Assembly: GCA_050084985.1 (NCBI GenBank)
Contig: JBITNC010000001.1
Coordinates: 70,928,001 to 70,992,000 of the forward strand
Direction of reading: 5' to 3'
Source: Nageia nagi
Lineage: Eukaryota; Pinophyta
DNA length: 64,000 nt
The notes below the pieces were generated by a model, which saw nothing but the letters and a program-made list of their open reading frames with translations, was not told the origin of the DNA and searched no databases. Within the stretch, counting starts at the first letter, position 1. Each line of letters opens with the position of its first letter. Positions 57,850-64,000 of the stretch are shown here, piece after piece. The position numbers were made by a program, and so were the translations under genes.

Positions 57850-60480
57850 ATAATCATTCGATGAAAAACTATTTTCAACTACTCTTATATAGATATCAAT
57901 ATCTTATTTGAGAGATCCCATGGTGGCACATAATGTAAGAATGTAAGCAAAGGTTGTATAGTTTGGATTTACTCCTGACAATTATATCTGCTTAAAAATT
58001 TCTAGAGCCTACTCAAAAAATCATTTTTGTGCATATCATGTGATCATTACATTCCATGAAACTATATATTTATCATGCAGATCAAAGGGTTTAACAGTAT
58101 CCCTATTGTATACATGAATTGCATATCCTCCAATCATTGCATTCCATTAAACTATATCTGCATCATGCATCTTATTAAACAATGCTTGTATTTTTATGTA
58201 TTCTTCCATATTTTGCGTGCATGCCTATCAGGGAATTCATGAACATAATATTAAATACAAAACCATTTTTAACTACTTTTTCAAATATGTGTACCTCATT
58301 TGAGAGCTCCCATGGTAGAATATGTTGTAACAATGCAAGCAACGGTTGTAGAGTTTAACTATACTCTTGAAAATTACATCTACTTAAAAATATGTAGAAC
58401 CTTTTAAAAAATCAATTTTATGCATATCATGTGATTATTGCATTCCATGAAAATGTTTGCATCATACAAGTTAAATATTTTAAGAGTATCCTTATTGTAG
58501 CTATGAATTGCATATCCTCCAATTATTGCATTCTATCAAACTTTATCTACATCATGCATCTTGTTAAACAATTCTTGTGCTTTGTATATTCTTCCATATT
58601 TTGCATACATTCTTATTAGGGCATTCAAAACCTCAACATTCAATGCAAAACCATATTCAACTCTTTGATAGATGTCCATACCTTCTTGTAGAGCTCCCAT
58701 GGTGGCACATGTTAGAAGAATATTGGCAAAGGTCACAAAGTTTGGCTTTACATCTAATAATTGCATCTATTTAAAAGTCTGTAAAGCCTTCTTAGGAAAT
58801 CCATTTTGCACGTATCCTATGATTATTGAATTTCATGAAGCTGTCTGCATCATGTAGATCAAAGAGTTTAAGGGCATCCTTGTTATAGCCATGAAGTACA
58901 TATCCTCCAATCATTTCATTCCATCAAACTATGTTTGCATCATGCATCTTGTTACTTGTTAAATAAGTATCGCACTTTGTGTATTATTACACATTTTGCA
59001 TACAATCCTATCAAGGCATGCATAACCATAACACTTAATGCAAAACCATTTTTAACCACTCTTTGATGGATGTTGATACTTTCTTTGAGAGCTCCTATGG
59101 TGGCATGTTGTAAGAATTCAGGAAAAGGTTGTAAAGTTTGGGTTTACTCTTGACAATTACATCTTCTTAAAAATATCTAGAGCCCACTCAAAAAATCCAT
59201 TTTTTGCATATCCTGTGATCATTTCATTTCGTGAAACTATTTATTCATCATACATATCAAAGAGTTTAAGTGCATCCTTATTGTAGCCATAAATTGCATA
59301 TCCTCCAATTATTACATTCCATCAACCATTTTCTAGATCATGCATCTTGTTAAACAATTCCTACACTTTGTGTATTCTACCACATTTTGCATACATGCCT
59401 ATCAGGGCATTCACAACCCCAAAATTTGATGCAAAATAATTTTAAACTACTCTTTAATGGATGTTTGTACCTTCTTCTAGAGCTCCCATAGTGGACATCC
59501 TAGAAGAATGTTGGCAAAGGTTACATAGTTTGGCTTTACATACGATAATTACATTTTCTTAAAAGTCTCTAGGGTCTATTTAGAAAACCCATTTTGTGCA
59601 TATTCTTATATCATTGCATTCCTTGAAACTATGTCTAGATCATGTAGATCAAAGAGTTTAAGGGCATCCTTTTTTGTAGCCATAAATTGCATATCTTACA
59701 ATCATTGCATTCCATCAAACTATGTTTACATTATGCATCTTGTTTAATAATTCTTAGGCTTTATGTATTATTCAATATTTTTCATGCATGCTTATCAAGG
59801 CATTCACAACCACAACATTCAATGAAAAACCATTTTCAAATATTCTTGGATGGATGTCCATGCCTTCTTTGAAATCAAATCCCATGGTGGAACATGTTTC
59901 AAGAATGTAGGCAAAGATTGTAGAGTTTGATTTTATACTTGATAATTGCATCTACTTATCATTGTAGTCCATGAAATTGTGTCTTTATCAAGCATCTTAT
60001 CAAAAACTTCTTGATCCTTATGTATTCTTCCATATTTTATATACATGTTTATCAAGATGTTCACGACCCTTATCTATTAGACCTAGATGGTTGAATGTAA
60101 GTAGAACACATACAAAGATTATGTTGCTAGGGTTGGTTCCCAAGTGCTTAATCAAACCAAAGAGTTAAAGGGAATCCCAATTGTATCCATGAATTATATA
60201 TGCTATAATCACTATAGTCTATGAAACCATATGTGCATCATACATTGTATCAAATAATACTTGGTCCTTGTGTATTCTTTCATATTTTGCATATATGTAT
60301 ATCAAGGTGGTCACAACTATAACATTCAATGAGAATCCATTTTAAACTACTCTTTGATGGATGTTCATACCTTATTAAAGAGCTTCATGGTGGAATGTGC
60401 TAAGAATGCTGGCAAAGGTTTCAAAGTTTTATTTTATACCTAACAATTACATTTGCTTCTCATTGTAGTCCATGAAACTA
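57850..60480 (-). pseudogene. PLS-class PPR protein gene, decayed, about seven 130-residue modules
   Basis: PPR proteins bind organellar RNA. Read on the minus strand, the same module returns about every 390 bp. Its parts are NKMHDADIV then WNAMIGGYAIHxYN; DIVSWNVMITGYAQ; ALEIFKQMQLxxVKPN then TFAxILxxCATMGAL; and a GMDIxQRVVxNGFxxNVxV - NALIxMYAKYGRIxKAQELF part. The best surviving stretch is 58536-58766 (76 open codons: MQLLDVKPNFVTFANILLTC to the RIYKAQELFNKM part). The CATMGAL core recurs at about 57912, 58300, 58690, 59090, 59480, 59878 and 60380; the last step is longer. The segment at 60060-60200 differs (TNPSNIIFVCVLLTFNHLGL), resembling the TFxxVLSACSHAGL text near the C-terminus of PLS proteins. 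No E or DYW domain follows at the 57850 end. Stops occur in every module. Confidence 0.85.
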
Positions 60481-61129
60481 TTTCTATATCATGCATCTTG
60501 TCAATATGCATTTCGTTTATCATTTATCTATCCTTATATATTGATATTGTGTTTATGAATAGGATTACACAAATGGATATCACTTTACATATCTAATTAG
60601 TGCCCCTTCTTTAAGGGACTTTTTCCTTGGTCATAGAATTTGGTAATAGATGAGATGCTATACATTTTTGTTATTCCTTGGAATATATGAGCATCACTTT
60701 GAAATTCTTTTATATGTAGTTAGTATTGGGATATGAAGTAATGAGACATGTATAACTCCTTTTCTCTCTATATTAAAATTGAATAGTTCTGATCTGAGTT
60801 ATGGTTGTAAATTTTCATATTCTTTTTGTAATTTATAAAATATAAAAGTGTAGATTACTTGAATGTATATGGTTGGTGAAACGGGTTTTCCTCTCAAGAT
60901 AGTTTTGAATATCCTGGATGCCTTAAGTGCTCAATGGCCCTTGAAAGAGGACTCTCATATATGTTTATTGCATATGATATCTAAAGGGTATTCTTCTACA
61001 TGATTCAAGGTTTTAAGAGAAGAAGCAAAGGTGCATAGGAGAGGATAACATAATGGTTTTCCTCATATATTTGAAGACAATGAAGCATCCTTCATGATTC
61101 CAAGTTAAGCCTTTTAAAAAATAAATGAA
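60481..61129. other. No recognisable gene
   Basis: AT-rich, upstream of the PPR remnant on the minus strand. Promoter elements cannot be assigned. Confidence 0.4.
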
Positions 61130-61361
61130 ACTATTTAACGATAGTTTAAAAGTGTCGCTATTAAGCATACAGGGATAGTTAAAAACTTCCCTCATATAGA
61201 CCTTAGGTGGCGGTTTAAGGAATATATATCGATGATTATTAACTATCACCATAGGTGACCAACTTTTGGTGCAACCCGCATAAAGGGCAATCAAATAACT
61301 GCCATAAAATGGATTAGGTTGTGGTTTATAAACATCTTCAAAGGCCATTTTTATTCTAGTG
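61130..61361 (+). mobile_element. Right terminus of another CACTA element
   Basis: Read on the minus strand from 61361: CACTAGAATAAAAATGGCCT then TTGAAGATGTTTATAAACC, which resembles the common plant CACTA end (CACTACAAGAAAAATGGCC...). Inward lie subterminal words such as GGCGGTTTAAGG and AAGTGTCGCTATTAA with its inverse AACGATAGTTTAAAAGTG. The 3 bp outside are AAT. No left end was found within the window. The 61013-61348 minus-strand frame (111 codons) starts inside this terminus and is therefore not taken as a gene. Confidence 0.55.
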
Positions 61362-62044
61362 AATTATCTTATCTTGCAACTCTTTATAATTCTCTTCAAC
61401 CTTAGCTTCCAAATTGTTAAATTCCTTTTTTTTGATATAGGTATAATTTAGAACCATATGGATTCAAAGGTCATGTTGCGTTGTACCTATAATAAAAATA
61501 ACATGTTACCAAAATATGATCATATTTTATGTTTTACATAGTTATTTAAGAAGTTATAACTACTTATCTACAAATAATCTTTCCTTTTTTCTTATAAAAG
61601 TAAGCACCATATTTGCATAATATCTTTCTATACAAATGAGAAGCTCTTCATAATCAATATATGCAAGTTATCATGTATTCCTTAAACATACCTTTGAGAC
61701 ATGATTTTTACATTGATTTTGTATTTATAATTCAATTTCTTAAGTTTTGTGAATATGATATCTTTTATAGATAAATTTCATGGTTGTACAAATCTCAAAT
61801 ATCTTTTACAGATGAATTTTATGGTTGTTTGAGTTTCAAATATATTTTATAGATAAATTTCATGGTTGAAACTTCAATTACTTTTAACAAAGGAATTCAT
61901 AGATATCATATATGCAACTATTTTATTTAGAGTTGATATATATATTTTAATACAAAATTTAGTGAAAGGTTGTGCCCTTCAAATTTACCTTAATTATTCA
62001 TTATCAATAATATTACTTATAATTTCTTAAAATTGATTAAAATT
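61362..62044. other. No recognisable gene
   Basis: AT-rich. The phrase AGATAAATTTCATGGTTG is repeated three times at about 61768-61866 at 45-55 bp spacing, a small degenerate tandem repeat. Confidence 0.45.
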
Positions 62045-62205
62045 ATCCACCCAAATTAGCAGCATTGAGATAGTAATGAGAACACTTTACGAGAGGCCTA
62101 GGTTCAAATCTTCTTACCCTTACATGGTAAAATATGCAAAAAGAGTTTAAGTACCCTTCTTTGAACGATTTTTTTATCAATATTAAAAAAAAAAGAAAAA
62201 GAAAA
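62045..62205 (+). mobile_element. SINE-like sequence with B box and A-rich tail
   Basis: TAGCAGCATTGAGATAGTAA has a weak A-box resemblance; CCTAGGTTCAAATCTTC (about 62098-62114) is a good B box. An A-rich tail (62187-62203) follows about 75 bp later. It fits a short tRNA-derived SINE, with no close relative in the window to confirm it. Confidence 0.45.
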
Positions 62206-62313
62206 ATCAACTAAAATCATTATTAAACTATAGGCTATCTAGGGCCCAAACTAGCATCGTTTCGATGCAAGACTCATCAATGTTTTATCTCAAAAAAAAA
62301 AAATTGATCAAAA

Positions 62314-62384
62314 ATATCCTCCAAAATTCAAACTCAAGATCACTCGATTCAAAGTCCAATATCTTAACCATTATACCATCAATT
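62314..62384 (-). tRNA. tRNA-Gln(UUG)-like pseudogene or SINE head
   Basis: On the minus strand TGATGGTATAATGGTTAAGA is an A-box region. TTGGACTTTGAATCGAG then gives an anticodon stem-loop with TTG in the loop CTTTGAA. GAGTTTGAATTTTGG is the T-arm/B-box region. Spacing fits a tRNA of about 71 bases, and the text resembles plant tRNA-Gln (ATGGTGTAGTGGTTAG, GGACTTTGAATCCAG). The T stem and acceptor stem are mismatched, so it is not a working tRNA. A T-run follows on the minus strand (A-run 62292-62303), as at a Pol III stop or as the tail of an adjacent plus-strand SINE. Confidence 0.5.
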
Positions 62385-62639
62385 CATTCATCAATAATGC
62401 ATTCCATCTTTTAATTTTATTATGTATTTCATCTTAATGATAAAATCCAACAACATTTCGTATGAATTTTACCATCGAAACATTGATAAATTTTACCACC
62501 AAAACAATACTACTTTAACCCCACATAACCTTTTCGCCTTAAAAACAAAATAAATTTTATTTAACTATACATACCAAACATCCATATAAACCAAAACATA
62601 ATTCTGCATTATATAGATACCTAGAGTAGTACATCAAGT

Positions 62640-62760
62640 CAATTTAACCTCACGCGTGAGATCCCCACTAGCGTGAATACCGAATTTAGTGATATTAAGT
62701 GCGCCACATAACAAGTCAAACTCGCCTTATGACACACGATTCGTCCCATTTGACTAGAAA
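62640..62760. other. CpG-retaining segment
   Basis: This stretch holds about eight CG dinucleotides (CACGCGTGAG, AGCGTGAATACCG, GTGCGCC, ACTCGCC, CACGATTCGTCC) in a window where CG is rare. I cannot assign it to a gene or a known repeat. Confidence 0.45.
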
Positions 62761-62859
62761 AGCTTAAAACAAACATTAATATATCTCAAGATTAAGGTCG
62801 CCAACCACTCATATTCAGATCTGGATTTCTTTAGGAACAATAAATTACTGAAGTTATCC

Positions 62860-62930
62860 ATGTTAAGATTTATTATAAATGGTATTAAAATCTTTCGATG
62901 TGGAAGGTCTAAGTTTAATTTCAATTGTTT
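62860..62930 (+). repeat. Weak tRNA/SINE-like sequence
   Basis: AAATGGTATTAAAATC followed by GGTCTAAGTTTAATTTC has the layout of A and B boxes but with several mismatches. Low confidence. Confidence 0.25.
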
Positions 62931-63354
62931 TTTAATGTGAAAGAATATAAAAAACTATCCTGTTGAATTATAGGATAAGATAAAGATAATTTAAAAAAAA
63001 AAATTCAATGGTTTACAACATCTATTAAAATTTATCGAAAAATATATAAATTAAATATTTAAATGATTATTTTTCACACAATTAAATTGTATAATAGAAA
63101 CGTCAAATCTATTTTAATTATCTTAATTTAAAAAATTGATGAATCGAAACCAAATACAAATGTTATGACAATATGAAAAAATATCCTAATAACAACATCT
63201 TCACTGATATCCATAATTTATAATAAAATCATGATATCCATTTTTTAATCTAGAAGTTAAGAGTACATTGGCCGGCAGCCGTTGACAATAACGGAATATT
63301 CCCAATATTAAAGAGGAAAAGGACGCAATATCTTTTGGATTGCTTTAATGCTAT

Positions 63355-63420
63355 TAAAAATTAATTAGTGTAGTGGTAGTGACCTTAACGCTTGTGGGAT
63401 TTAAATTTTATTTATTTTGG
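63355..63420 (+). repeat. tRNA-like fragment
   Basis: TTAGTGTAGTGGTAGTGACC resembles the D-arm/A-box region of a tRNA, and GGGATTTAAATTTTA lies at the B-box distance but is degenerate. It may be another SINE head. Confidence 0.3.
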
Positions 63421-64000
63421 TGTTGGAGAAACCACCATGTAGTGCAGAATGAGTGGCACACTTAAGAGCTTTTTAACTACAATAGCTTTTGTCAAAGTCA
63501 ACTTGTTCTATTATATATTTTAAAAATTCCTTCCTCTAGTTGAAAACACATAATATATGGAGGTTAGAGAAAATTCAAAGAAGAATTCATTATTTATCAT
63601 AGAATGGACAATGATGTATTATTTACCAATTTCTCTTTGATACGACTAGAAAAAAAATTGAGCGTTTCGTTTCATTTGTTACCCATCAAGTATTTATGGT
63701 CTTATAAATATAAAGAAAATAAAATATATCTACACTCCCAAAAAATTAAAATAAGTATTGAATTCAAAACTTGACCATAGGAGGAGATTTTAATAGTACT
63801 AAGACATAAAGCGAAAAAAAAGGAGCAGGCTCCCTATGGAGAGACACTTTCAATGGTTACATCTCCAAATAATTATATATATATAGTATAATAAAAGATA
63901 AAAAGCAGAATGAATACTAGAGACTATTTTTTTTTCTTCTAAGAGATATTTAGCTACAAAAAGATATTAATTTTATATTATATGTGTTTCCGAATAATAG
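63421..64000. other. No recognisable gene
   Basis: AT-rich sequence to the window end; no open frame or repeat stands out. Confidence 0.4.

Noticed and set aside
61013-61348. 111-codon minus-strand open frame
   Set aside because: It begins inside a CACTA terminal repeat and covers its subterminal words; the frame is a by-product and no family signature is present.

Overview
The window is nuclear DNA from a land plant with a large, repeat-filled, very AT-rich genome. A gymnosperm is my best guess: every retroelement is old and decayed, a PLS-type PPR gene has expanded and died, and CpG-containing stretches are rare. That placement is inference. I found no intact host protein-coding gene. Almost everything recognisable is a broken transposable element, and the protein matches come from reading conserved family motifs by eye through stop codons and frameshifts.

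Layout. 1-4.5 kb: the 3' end and LTR of a Ty1/copia element, inserted into a CACTA (En/Spm) TNP2 transposase gene. That CACTA element in turn ends at 4499 against a minus-strand DUF4283 gene. 4.5-13.4 kb: two DUF4283 (LINE ORF1-type) remnants, a minus-strand gypsy gag scrap, one copy of a dispersed repeat, and a 55-bp tandem array. 13.4-26.6 kb: a Ty3/gypsy element of Tat type ('element A') with gag, protease, G-patch, RT, RNase H, second RNase H and integrase. Its last 1.67 kb is tandemly duplicated. 27-31.8 kb: an unrecognised minus-strand ORF, the second copy of the dispersed repeat, and a minus-strand LTR plus 3' flank from the family of element B, which cuts that repeat. 31.8-37.4 kb: a plant-mobile-domain pseudogene, a compound microsatellite, a PIF1/Helitron helicase scrap and a SINE. 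37.9-45.7 kb: element B, a Tat-type gypsy element with both LTRs, a candidate primer site and polypurine tract, and an integrase whose catalytic core is missing.

46.7-52.5 kb holds the most interesting object. It is a complete CACTA transposon with 14-bp perfect terminal inverted repeats and a perfect AGG target duplication. It carries a decayed multi-exon PttA-like gene, a 17-unit minisatellite near its left end and a 1.8-kb telomere-motif array. It sits inside the coding sequence of another transposase-like gene (DF-x-ENY / HGKG type). Joining the flanks across the empty site gives an uninterrupted reading frame.

55.5-64 kb: a second copia-like LTR, a 2.6-kb minus-strand PPR pseudogene built of about seven 390-bp modules, another CACTA terminus at 61361, and a cluster of tRNA-derived sequences including a tRNA-Gln-like one. 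The elements are nested by successive insertion; there is no pathway or operon. The nesting gives relative ages: copia is younger than the first CACTA, which is younger than DUF4283; the AGG-flanked CACTA is younger than the HGKG gene; and the element B-family LTR is younger than the dispersed repeat.
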